DNA of 64,000 nucleotides. It comes from DASZTV01 sp035548125 (GTDB taxonomy: Bacteria > Actinomycetota > Actinomycetes > JAFAQI01). The notes beneath the pieces were generated by a model. It ran no database searches. It had not been told where the DNA came from and saw only the letters and a list, made by a program, of their open reading frames with translations. A program made the position numbers and the translations under genes. Positions 57,446-64,000 of this stretch are shown one piece after another; positions within the stretch are counted from its first letter, which is position 1, and each line of letters begins with the position of its first letter. The stretch spans positions 6,712 through 70,711 of the forward strand of contig DASZTV010000021.1 in assembly GCA_035548125.1 (NCBI GenBank), in the 5' to 3' direction.

Positions 57446-58246
57446 ATGCCGGGTGACGAGGTGCTCGCGGCCCTGCTGCAGGACCCGAGCGGCGGGCTCG
57501 TGGCGGTCGACTTCGACGGGACGCTCTCACCGATCGTCGCTCGGCCGGAGGACGCCCGCCCGGTCGCCGGGGCCGTCGAGGCGCTCGAGTCGCTGTCGCG
57601 TCGGCTCGGCGGAGTCGCGATCGTCAGCGGCCGGCCGGCGGAGGAGGTCGTACGCGTTGCCCGGCTCAGCGCCGACTCCGGCGTGCAGGTGTTCGGCCAC
57701 TACGGGTTGCAGCGGTGGCGGCGCGGCGCGCTCGCGTCACCGGAGCCGGAGCCGGGCGTCGCGGTCGCGCGGGCTCGCCTCGCCGACATCCTCGAGGGCG
57801 CGGACTCCGGGGTGCGGGTCGAGGACAAGCACCACTCGCTCGCGGTGCACACCCGGGGCGCATCACATCCCGGTCAGGAGCTCGAGGCGCTCGAGCCGGC
57901 GCTGGAGTCTTTGGCGGATGCCGTCGGGCTCGAGGCGGTGCCGGGCCGGTACGTCATCGAGCTCCGACCGCGGGGCACCGACAAGGGCGCCGCGTTGCGG
58001 ACCCTCGTCGAGCAGACGGCGGCACGCGTCGTCATCTACCTCGGTGACGACCTGGGCGACCTGCCGGCCTTCGCGGCGGTTGAGGCCCTCGCCGCGTCCG
58101 GGACGGTCGCCGGGTTGAAGGTCGCGGTGGTCGATCCTTCGGACGACGACCTGCCTGAGGCGGTCGGCGCTCGCGCGGACGTCGTCCTCGACGGTCCGGT
58201 GGCGGCCGTTGCCTGGCTCAGCGGCATCGCCGAGATGCTCAGCTGA
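57446..58246 (+). CDS. otsB: Trehalose-6-phosphate phosphatase
   Basis: 266 residues from the ATG at 57446. The HAD nucleophile motif is VAVDFDGTLSPIVARPEDAR, then AIVSGRPAEEV (motif II), ELRPRGTDKGAALRTLVEQT (with motif III Lys) and VIYLGDDLGDLPAF (motif IV). It removes phosphate from trehalose-6-phosphate, the second step of trehalose synthesis. It converges on otsA with an 8-bp overlap, so the two ots genes face one another instead of forming an operon. Confidence 0.95.
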   Translation: MPGDEVLAALLQDPSGGLVAVDFDGTLSPIVARPEDARPVAGAVEALESLSRRLGGVAIVSGRPAEEVVRVARLSADSGVQVFGHYGLQRWRRGALASPEPEPGVAVARARLADILEGADSGVRVEDKHHSLAVHTRGASHPGQELEALEPALESLADAVGLEAVPGRYVIELRPRGTDKGAALRTLVEQTAARVVIYLGDDLGDLPAFAAVEALAASGTVAGLKVAVVDPSDDDLPEAVGARADVVLDGPVAAVAWLSGIAEMLS

Positions 58247-59627
58247 GCACGTCGAGCTGTTGCTGCAACCACGCGTGCGGCGGTAGCGCCGCTGCGGCGG
58301 CCGCGAGACGTCGGTGTCGTTCCGCGCGTTCCGCACCGGACAGTGCCAGGGCTTCGTGCAACGCGTCGGCAGTCGCCTCGACATCGAGCGGATCGACCAG
58401 CAGCGCGTCGGGCATCTCGTCGGCGGCGCCGGTTTCGCGGGAGAGCACGAGGGCGACGTCCGGACTGAGCAGGACACCTTCTTTCGCCACGAGGTTCATG
58501 CCGTCGCGCAGCGAGTTGACGAGCAGCACATCGGCGCAGCCCAAGGTCGCGAGCGATCGCGGGTAGTCGTCGCGGACCTCGAAGAGCACCGGAGGACGAG
58601 CCGCATCGGCGAACTCCCCGTTGATCTCCGCCGCGAGTGCGACACAGTCGCTGGTGTAGTCCCGGTACTCCGCGACGTCCTGGCGACTCGGATAGGCCAG
58701 CGCGACGTGAACCACGGCATCGACGTGCTCCGGTCGCTGACGCAGCAGCTCGGCGAAAGCGAGCAGCCCGCGGTGGATGTTCTTCGCCGGCTCGGTACGG
58801 TCCACCCGGCCGATCACCCGCCGTCCGTCAACCGCCGCGCGAAGCACGCCGGCGCGCTCTGCGACGTCCCGCTCTGCGGCGCGGGCCAGCAGCGGGACCG
58901 GGTCGACGCCGAGCGGATGCACCCGCAGCGGAGCGGTAACCGTGACACCGGTCGCGGCCGCGCACGCGGCGAAGTTCGCCGCCCATCGGGGAGAGTGAAA
59001 TCCGATGCTGTCCGCACCGGCCAGGCCTTCGACGAGCCGGCGGGCCGCGTCACCGGGTAGCCGTGCGAAGTCTTCGGCTGTCGCCCACGGTGTGTGCGTG
59101 AAGTGCGCGATCCGCAGGTCGGGGCGCATCGCGCGGAGCTGGGCCGGCACCAGGTCGAGGTGGTAGTCCTGCACGAGGACGCGAGCGTCGTCGGCCGCGG
59201 ACTCGGCGATCGCCTGCGCGAACGCGGCGTTGTACTCGACGTACCGGTCCCAGTCCGCCAGCCAACGGTCGTCGTAGGTAGGCATGGTGTCGATCAGCCC
59301 GTGATTGATCGGCCAGAGCGTCGAGTTTGCGATCGAGGTGTACGCACCCGCCAGGACCGACTCGTCGACGGCGAGCATCCGGACGGCGGCCCCGCCCGTG
59401 TCGTGGCCGGCGAGATCGATGCGCCCACGGGGTGACGACGTCGCGACGCTGCGGTCGACGTCCGACAGTGCGGCACAGATCCACACTGCGTCGTCCTGAG
59501 CAGCGGCGACCGACATGGCGGAAACCAACCCACCCCCGCCGCGGCTGGAAGAGGGCTTGCCGTCCCGGTCGAGCGAGAACGAAAGCGGACCGCGGTTCGA
59601 GGCGATGACGACGGACGACCCGGCCAC
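58239..59627 (-). CDS. otsA: Trehalose-6-phosphate synthase
   Basis: 462 residues. GT20 enzyme joining UDP- or ADP/GDP-glucose and glucose-6-phosphate. VVIASNRGPLSFSLDRDGKP (start of the GT20 fold), VLVQDYHLDLVPAQLRAMRP, IAHFTHTPWATAEDFARLPG, DRTEPAKNIHRGLLAFAELL and LVNSLRDGMNLVAKEGVLLS with the donor Glu are all present. It is transcribed toward otsB. Trehalose in actinobacteria serves as stress protectant and lipid component. Confidence 0.95.
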   Translation of the reverse strand: MAGSSVVIASNRGPLSFSLDRDGKPSSSRGGGGLVSAMSVAAAQDDAVWICAALSDVDRSVATSSPRGRIDLAGHDTGGAAVRMLAVDESVLAGAYTSIANSTLWPINHGLIDTMPTYDDRWLADWDRYVEYNAAFAQAIAESAADDARVLVQDYHLDLVPAQLRAMRPDLRIAHFTHTPWATAEDFARLPGDAARRLVEGLAGADSIGFHSPRWAANFAACAAATGVTVTAPLRVHPLGVDPVPLLARAAERDVAERAGVLRAAVDGRRVIGRVDRTEPAKNIHRGLLAFAELLRQRPEHVDAVVHVALAYPSRQDVAEYRDYTSDCVALAAEINGEFADAARPPVLFEVRDDYPRSLATLGCADVLLVNSLRDGMNLVAKEGVLLSPDVALVLSRETGAADEMPDALLVDPLDVEATADALHEALALSGAERAERHRRLAAAAAALPPHAWLQQQLDVLS

Positions 59628-59767
59628 GCAAGAAGACTAAGAGCGCGACGAAGAGAAGGGGTGGGACTACCCATCCCACCCACCGGGCTCGCAGCGCGTT
59701 AACTCAGATGCTGCGGCCGCGCCGCCTGTGGCACACTGAACACCGCGGTCGCCCTCGGGCGAGCGCA

Positions 59768-59874
59768 CTCATCAAGAGGGGCAGAGGGAACCGGCCCGTT
59801 GAAGCCCCGGCAACCACCCGTCTCGGGCAGGTGCCAAGTCCGGCCTTCGGGCGACCGTCCGAGGGGAAGATGAG
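59768..59874 (+). ncRNA. SAM-I (S-box) riboswitch before thrC
   Basis: The conserved S-box core is clear: P1 CTCATC (59768) with GATGAG (59869), AAGAGGGGCAGAGGGAACCG, GGCCCGTTGAAGCCCCGGCA, ACC and GGTGCCAAGTCCGGCC. It binds S-adenosylmethionine and usually turns genes of methionine metabolism off when SAM is high. The P1 3' strand ends 3 bp before the probable Shine–Dalgarno GGAAGG (59878–59883), so control at the level of translation is likely. No terminator stem follows. Start of thrC is 15 bp further. Confidence 0.93.
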
Positions 59875-59888
59875 GACGGAAGGCCTCT

Positions 59889-61145
59889 GTGATGTCACCA
59901 ACCTCGGTGCTCGAGCGCACCGCTGCCTTCGGCTCGGCGTCGCATCTCGTCTGTCGCGAGTGCGGGTCGCAGTACGAGATCGGTCCCTCTCACGTCTGCG
60001 AGCTCTGCTTCGGCCCGCTCGAGATCGCCTACGACGAGGAGCTTCAGCGACTCGTCACGCGCGAGTCGATCGAGGCGGGTCCGCAAACGATGTGGCGCTA
60101 CGCGGGGTTGTTGCCCGCGGCGCCGCAGGTCGACACGGAGGTCGGCATGACGCGGCTGGTCCGCGTCGACAATCTCGCCCGCGAGCTCGGCATGAAGTCG
60201 TTGTGGGTCAAGGACGACAGCGGAAACCCGACGCACTCGTTCAAGGACCGGGTCGTGGCGGTGGCCGCCAACGCGGCGCGCGCCCTCGGCTTCGATGTCC
60301 TGTCCTGTGCCTCGACCGGCAACCTCGCCAACGCGGTCGCCGCCGCGGCCGCCTCCGCCGGCCTGAAGTCGGTCGTCTTCATCCCGCACGATCTCGAGGC
60401 CGGCAAGGTCGTCACGACTGCCGTCTACGGCGGGACGTTGGTGGCGGTCGAAGGTTCGTACGACGACGTGAACCGGCTGTGCGCCGAGGTCGCGGGTGAG
60501 CTGCCGTGGGCATTCGTCAACGTCAACGTGCGCCCGTTCTACGCCGAGGGCTCCAAGACGGTCGGCTACGAGATCGCCGAACAGCTCGGCTGGCGGCTCC
60601 CGGAGCAGGTCGTGATCCCGATCGCGTCGGGCTCGCTGCTGACCAAGGTGGACAAGGCCTGGCGAGAGCTCGGCAAGCTCGGTCTGGTCGAGGCGACGCC
60701 GTACAAGGTGTTCGGCGCGCAGTCGACCGGCTGTTCGCCGGTGTCGGCGGCGTTCCGCGCGGGGCACGACGTGGTGCAGCCGGTGCGGCCGAGCGGCATC
60801 GCCAAGTCGCTGGCGATCGGCAACCCGGCGGACGGCCCGTACGCGCTCGACGTCGTGCGGCGTACCGGTGGTGCCATCGAGGACGTCTCCGACGACGAAG
60901 TGGTCGACGGCATTCGGCTGCTCGCGCGAACCACCGGGATCTTCGGTGAGACGGCGGGCGGAGTGACGGTGGCGACGCTGCGCAAGCTGCTCGCGAGCGG
61001 TCAACTCGATCCCGTGGCGGACACCGTGATCCTCAACACCGGGGACGGGTTGAAGACGCTCGACGCGGTGGAGCCGGTGGCCCGGCCGACGGCGACCATC
61101 CCGGCGTCGCTCGACGCGTTCCGTGCGGCAGGATTGGGAGGGTGA
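59889..61145 (+). CDS. thrC: Threonine synthase
   Basis: 418 residues; GTG at 59889 or, more likely given the 8-bp spacing from GGAAGG, the ATG at 59892. ThrC makes threonine from O-phosphohomoserine with PLP. The N-terminus has two CxxC pairs (LVCRECGSQYEIG and VCELCFGPLE) likely holding zinc, as in the longer actinobacterial type. SGNPTHSFKDRVVAVAANAA holds the PLP Lys; SCASTGNLANAVAAAAASAG and VIPIASGSLLTKVDK the phosphate loop. It is under a SAM riboswitch, linking threonine and methionine branches. Confidence 0.95.
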   Translation: MMSPTSVLERTAAFGSASHLVCRECGSQYEIGPSHVCELCFGPLEIAYDEELQRLVTRESIEAGPQTMWRYAGLLPAAPQVDTEVGMTRLVRVDNLARELGMKSLWVKDDSGNPTHSFKDRVVAVAANAARALGFDVLSCASTGNLANAVAAAAASAGLKSVVFIPHDLEAGKVVTTAVYGGTLVAVEGSYDDVNRLCAEVAGELPWAFVNVNVRPFYAEGSKTVGYEIAEQLGWRLPEQVVIPIASGSLLTKVDKAWRELGKLGLVEATPYKVFGAQSTGCSPVSAAFRAGHDVVQPVRPSGIAKSLAIGNPADGPYALDVVRRTGGAIEDVSDDEVVDGIRLLARTTGIFGETAGGVTVATLRKLLASGQLDPVADTVILNTGDGLKTLDAVEPVARPTATIPASLDAFRAAGLGG

Positions 61146-61221
61146 AGGTGACCCCACGAAGTCCCGCCCACTGCCCCCCGCCCTCCACCCAGGGGCTCCA
61201 CGACTCCGCGGGGGCCCCGAA

Positions 61222-61497
61222 GTGAGCGTCACTGTGCGAGTGCCCACGATCCTTCGCCCGCTGACCGGCGGTGCCGCGGAGGTCAGCGTCGAGGGCGCCA
61301 CCCTCGCCGACGTACTGGACGCTCTCGAAGCCGACCACACGGGCATCCGCGCCCGGGTTCTCGACGAGGACGGCAAGCTGCGCCGGTTCGTCAACGTCTA
61401 CGTCAACGACGACGACGTACGGTTCGCCGAGGGCCTGGCCACTGCGACGCCCGACGGCGCCTCGGTATCGATCATCCCCGCAGTAGCCGGCGGCTGA
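61222..61497 (+). CDS. MoaD/ThiS-like ubiquitin-fold sulphur carrier
   Basis: 91 residues from a GTG. The beta-grasp fold (VTVRVPTILRPLTGGAAEVS, TLADVLDALEADHTG) ends in the required Gly-Gly (IIPAVAGG), which is where sulphur is carried as thiocarboxylate. It is related to CysO and MoaD; alone next to thrC it could feed cysteine or another sulphur pathway. The 76-bp gap after thrC suggests a shared transcript. Its actual pathway is not known. Confidence 0.88.
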   Translation: MSVTVRVPTILRPLTGGAAEVSVEGATLADVLDALEADHTGIRARVLDEDGKLRRFVNVYVNDDDVRFAEGLATATPDGASVSIIPAVAGG

Positions 61498-61524
61498 TAA
61501 CCCCGGCCCCACCTTCGTCCGTTA

Positions 61525-61604
61525 GAAAACACAAACGTGGCGCAGGTCGCCTTCTGGGACGTTGCGCGCCTCTCGCAGATCACTGGCGTCACGTTTGTGT
61601 TTTC
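61525..61604. repeat. Cassette B upstream palindrome
   Basis: Arms of 19 bp with one G/A mismatch (61525–61543 and 61586–61604), left arm GAAAACACAAACGTGGCGC. The loop is 42 bases. The arm pair recurs at 62586–62666 with a different loop. The sequence CGCAGGTCGC follows the left arm and CGGTACGCG follows the right arm in both copies. It starts 28 bp after the MoaD-like stop. Confidence 0.92.
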
Positions 61605-61691
61605 GTCGGTACGCGAAACGGCGCCGGGCGAGTGTCCACAGCCGCGTGACTGGGAGGTGCGCCCGCCTCGCGTGCCGTTCACGGTGATCGG

Positions 61692-62618
61692 GTGGACGCA
61701 CTCGCCAGGCTTGGCTCGATTGCCCAGGCGTACGGCGGCGTCCTCACGCGGTCGCAGATCCTCGCCGCCGGCGTCCGTAACCGCGATCTCGCCGCGTTGG
61801 TGGCGTCGGGGACTGTCGCACGGATCGGTCGGGGGGTGTACGCCGTTGGGCAGCAGCTGCCGGACCCGCACCGGCTTTCGGCGTCGTGGCTGGCCACGAT
61901 CAGTTTCGAATCAGCGGTCGCTTGGCATGGTGTCGACCTCCCGGCGCCGCTGGAGCAGATCCATCTCACAGTGCCGCGTCGACGAGGTCGCTATGCGGGG
62001 GCGGTCGATGGGGTACGCCTGCATCGCGCTGACGTCGCGCCGTCGGACGTAATGGTTGTTCGCGGCGCTCGCGTCACCAGTCCGATTCGTACCTCCATCG
62101 ACATCGCGCGGCACGCTCCGATCGATCACGCAGTCGCCATCATCGACGCGTTCCTGCGCGCCGGCCGCCACTCCGAGGCGGAGTTTCGCGCCGCCGCTCG
62201 ACAGGCTCAGGGCCCCGGCAGGCTACGTATCCAGACGGTCGCCGAGCTGGTGGACCCGGCGAGTGGTTCGGTGCTCGAATCGCTCACGCGAATGCTTCTC
62301 TGGCGCCATGGGTTGCCGCGTCCCGTGACCCAGCTGTCCTTGCGAAACCGACGTACCGGATGGGTCGGGTACCTCGACTTCGCGTGGCCCGAGCATCGCG
62401 TCGCGTTGGAGTGCGACGGCTACGCCTTTCACTCATCCGCGGAGGCGTTCCGGCGCGACCGCCGACGCTGGAGCTCCGTGACACTCGCGGCTTGGAAGCT
62501 CCTGGTCGTGACATGGTTCGACGTGACCCAGAACCCGTCGTACGTGGTGCACCTGGTCCGACAAGCACTCGAGATCGGTGCGCAAGAAAACACAAACGTG
62601 ACGCAGGTCGCGAGTTGA
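61692..62618 (+). CDS. AbiEi-like winged-helix / DUF559 endonuclease-domain protein (cassette B)
   Basis: 308 residues from a GTG. The N-terminal winged helix is GVLTRSQILAAGVRNRDLAA followed by ARIGRGVYAVG, the AbiEi_4 pattern. The C-terminal Vsr/DUF559 domain has E196 (SVLESLTRMLLWRHGLPRP), D229 (WVGYLDFAWPEHRVALECDG) and E240/D242, with WKLLVVTWFDV following. The last 11 residues (AQENTNVTQVAS) are the left arm of the downstream palindrome read as protein. The protein resembles cassette A in plan but shares little exact sequence. No toxin partner is adjacent. Confidence 0.87.
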   Translation: MDALARLGSIAQAYGGVLTRSQILAAGVRNRDLAALVASGTVARIGRGVYAVGQQLPDPHRLSASWLATISFESAVAWHGVDLPAPLEQIHLTVPRRRGRYAGAVDGVRLHRADVAPSDVMVVRGARVTSPIRTSIDIARHAPIDHAVAIIDAFLRAGRHSEAEFRAAARQAQGPGRLRIQTVAELVDPASGSVLESLTRMLLWRHGLPRPVTQLSLRNRRTGWVGYLDFAWPEHRVALECDGYAFHSSAEAFRRDRRRWSSVTLAAWKLLVVTWFDVTQNPSYVVHLVRQALEIGAQENTNVTQVAS

Positions 62619-62666
62619 GATCCGGCGTACGACTCAACCGTTGACCCACGCCACGTTTGTGTTTTC
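62586..62666. repeat. Cassette B downstream palindrome
   Basis: Arms at 62586–62603 and 62649–62666 (GAAAACACAAACGTGACG and its partner) with one mismatch; an inner stem GTTGAG/CTCAAC lies in the loop. It overlaps the endonuclease gene's final codons and stop (62616–62618) and ends 26 bp before the 3' end of the convergent NlpC/P60 gene, so it can end both transcripts. Confidence 0.92.
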
Positions 62667-62692
62667 TTCGGTACGCGGCGGGGCCGGCGCGG

Positions 62693-63391
62693 TTACTTCT
62701 TGTGGTGCTTGGCGGTGCGGTAGGTCAGCACCCGGCCGTAGACCAGGTGGCCGCGGTAGATCTTCTGCAGCCGGACGTGGGCGCCGGAGTGCGGGGCGTG
62801 CCACCACTTGCCGTGCCCGGCGTAGATCCCGACGTGGAACGGGTTGCGACCGCCCTGGAACACCAGGTCGCCGACCTCGAGGTTGCGCCGCTTGATGTGG
62901 CGCACCGAGTGGTACTGCGCCGCCGCGTTGTGCGGCAGCCAACGGTCGACCGCGCGTCCGAAGACGAAGCGCACCAGCCCGGAGCAGTCGAAGGCGCGGG
63001 GACCGGCGCCGCCGTACACGTACGGCTTGCCGATCTGGTGATGGACGACGCGCTCGACGGCCTTGAGCTGCAGCTCGTGGCGCGCCCGCACTCGTTCGCG
63101 GGCGGTCTGAGAAGCAGCGGAACGAATGTGCGCCGGCGGCAGCTCGTAGGTGATCTTCGGTTCGCCTGAGGTCCCGCTGCTCGGGTCCGCCGGGTCTGCC
63201 GGGTCGGTCGTGGGCGGCGTACCCGGCTCGGTCGGGGCGCCGGTCCCTGCGGTCGTCCCCGAGCCGGAACCGGCCGGCGGGGTGGGATCAGCGGAGGCGA
63301 TTCCGGTCGTGGCGCCGGCCAGCCCGACGGTGAGGGCGGAGAGGACGGCGAATCGGGAGAAAACGGATGCGGTGCGTCGCGCGATCGGCAT
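62693..63391 (-). CDS. Secreted NlpC/P60 peptidoglycan hydrolase
   Basis: 232 residues from the ATG at 63391. The signal peptide is FSRFAVLSALTVGLAGATTG ending ASADP. A Gly/Pro/Thr linker and a short helix (TARERVRARHELQLKAVERV) precede the NlpC/P60 domain: C136 in FDCSGLVRFVFG, H186 in NPFHVGIYAGHGKWWHAP and H198. It cuts peptide cross-links in the wall. The gene is under a c-di-AMP riboswitch, a known actinobacterial arrangement for cell-wall hydrolases. Confidence 0.93.
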   Translation of the reverse strand: MPIARRTASVFSRFAVLSALTVGLAGATTGIASADPTPPAGSGSGTTAGTGAPTEPGTPPTTDPADPADPSSGTSGEPKITYELPPAHIRSAASQTARERVRARHELQLKAVERVVHHQIGKPYVYGGAGPRAFDCSGLVRFVFGRAVDRWLPHNAAAQYHSVRHIKRRNLEVGDLVFQGGRNPFHVGIYAGHGKWWHAPHSGAHVRLQKIYRGHLVYGRVLTYRTAKHHKK

Positions 63392-63402
63392 GAATGCTCT
63401 CC

Positions 63403-63585
63403 GACGCCTGCCGAGTTAGCTGTCGGGTTCGGGCAGGTGCTAGCCCGGTCGCTTGCGCGACTTCACCCCAAGGAAGGTGGTTGCCCACCCTCCGGCTGGG
63501 AACGATTGGGTCCCCGGCCCTGTCCATCTGGGTTGTGCCGGACGCATTCGCCGGACAGGTTCGGCGGTGCGAATGCGACGCGCGC
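63403..63585 (-). ncRNA. ydaO-type c-di-AMP riboswitch before the NlpC/P60 gene
   Basis: Read on the minus strand, the conserved core is GGGGTGAAGTCGCGCAAGCG, then ACCGGGCTAGCACCTGCCCG and AACCCGACAGCTAACTCGGC, AGGCG, the strong 3' signature of the ydaO/yuaA class. The 5' side (GGCCGGGGACCCAATCG) is also typical. In bacteria it binds c-di-AMP and turns off wall-hydrolase genes. The 3' end sits next to the Shine–Dalgarno (GGAGAG, about 63397–63402). The exact 5' boundary is approximate. Confidence 0.9.
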
Positions 63586-63683
63586 CCAGGATGGGCGCGC
63601 TCGCACACCATAACGAACAGATAACGCGCCGCGAAACGGGGGGAGCGGTGTGTTTTGCGCAATTTCCGGAGACGAGACCTCGG

Positions 63684-63710
63684 CTTGCACTCGCCGGTGT
63701 CGAGTGCTAA
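63684..63710 (+). promoter_or_regulatory. CIRCE element 1 (HrcA operator)
   Basis: CTTGCACTC, 9-base spacer, GAGTGCTAA: the right half is the exact CIRCE consensus and the left half matches 7 of 9. It lies 104 bp before the groEL start. The stretch from 63586 to 63683 between the riboswitch and this site holds no gene; the divergent promoters should be there. Confidence 0.9.
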
Positions 63711-63717
63711 CAATGGT

Positions 63718-63744
63718 CTAGCACTCTGAGGCATCGAGTGACAG
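63718..63744 (+). promoter_or_regulatory. CIRCE element 2, degenerate
   Basis: CTAGCACTC, a 9-base spacer, GAGTGACAG: the left half matches 8 of 9 and the right 6 of 9 of the CIRCE consensus. Centre spacing from element 1 is 34 bp. Tandem CIRCE elements before groEL are known in other actinobacteria. Confidence 0.75.
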
Positions 63745-63814
63745 CACCCACGAGGGGCCGATCGATGTCGAGGAGTCTCCCCACTTAAGACTCTCGAGAG
63801 GGATGCCACCTCAC

Positions 63815-64000
63815 ATGGCAAAGATCATTTCGTTCGACGAGGATGCCCGCCGCGCGCTGGAGCGCGGCATGAACCAGCTCGCCGACGCCGTCAAGGTCAC
63901 GCTCGGTCCCAAGGGCCGCAACGTCGTGCTGGAGAAGAAGTGGGGCGCCCCCACGATCACCAACGACGGTGTGAGCATCGCCAAGGAGATCGAGCTCGAG
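63815..64000 (+). CDS. groEL: Chaperonin GroEL (5' end; cut by window edge)
   Basis: The first 62 residues from the ATG at 63815 are seen. MAKIISFDEDARRALERGMN, QLADAVKVTLGPKGRNVVLE and KKWGAPTITNDGVSIAKEIE are the invariant GroEL N-terminus, including the ATP-binding TLGPKG loop. GroEL folds proteins in a double ring with GroES. No groES lies directly upstream, so this is likely the stand-alone groEL copy (groEL2 type), controlled by HrcA through the CIRCE elements. Confidence 0.98.
   Translation, partial: MAKIISFDEDARRALERGMNQLADAVKVTLGPKGRNVVLEKKWGAPTITNDGVSIAKEIELE

Overview
The window is 64 kb of very GC-rich, densely packed DNA from an actinobacterium. The signs are mycothiol synthesis (mshA, a mycothiol-type DinB enzyme), CarD, a mycobacterium-like order of XRE regulator then HbhA-like protein, the mshA–ybjN–gpmA block, a DUF3263 and LytR_C pair, frequent GTG/TTG starts and 4-bp ATGA/GTGA overlaps. 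An RsiG-type anti-sigma factor with two c-di-GMP signatures and a Spo0H-like SigH suggest a lineage with a developmental programme. I cannot fix the genus from the sequence alone.

Layout. 1–21.1 kb is a cell-surface polysaccharide locus: seven glycosyltransferases (GT2 and GT4 types), a Wzm/Wzt-type ABC exporter, rmlA and rmlC, three methyltransferases, a Wzy-like polymerase, a Wzz/BY-kinase-like chain-length protein, a flavoprotein, and a large GT-C-like membrane protein. 21.1–30.8 kb is mixed housekeeping and regulation: YgfZ, a PATAN/DUF4388 protein with a long Ala-rich coil, RsiG, a wHTH–endonuclease cassette, XRE plus HbhA-like protein, an M50 protease, a VOC protein, a lone ABC ATPase and a CopD-like protein. 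30.8–36.6 kb holds AlaX, a phosphodiesterase and a macro-domain protein in one operon, then a GT-C-like protein and an SDR/DinB operon. 36.7–46.4 kb is core metabolism and transcription: mshA, ybjN, gpmA, carD, a PIN–TRAM protein, ispF, cysS, rlmB and sigH. 46.4–51.5 kb has a BBE-type oxidase, an aquaporin, tRNA-Thr(TGT) and a small lower-GC patch beside it. 51.5–55 kb is a SipW-type signal peptidase with two secreted substrates, an Hpt protein and two response regulators. 55–64 kb holds gdhA, DUF3263, LytR_C, otsB/otsA, a SAM-I riboswitch with thrC, a MoaD-like protein, a second wHTH–endonuclease cassette, a c-di-AMP riboswitch with an NlpC/P60 gene, and groEL under tandem CIRCE elements (cut by the window end).

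The strongest candidate for an undescribed system is the pair of cassettes at 25193–26266 and 61525–62666. Each is an AbiEi-like/DUF559 (Vsr-fold) endonuclease gene bracketed by two copies of a long palindrome. The arms are the same at both ends of a cassette but differ between cassettes, the loops vary, and in both cassettes the gene's 3' end is translated into the downstream palindrome. Two solo palindromes of comparable design (46365–46423, 54956–55030) sit at other gene ends. Next in interest are the SipW/TasA-like secretion module, whose regulator gene is preceded by three 11-bp-phased direct repeats, and the RsiG homologue with two intact c-di-GMP motifs.
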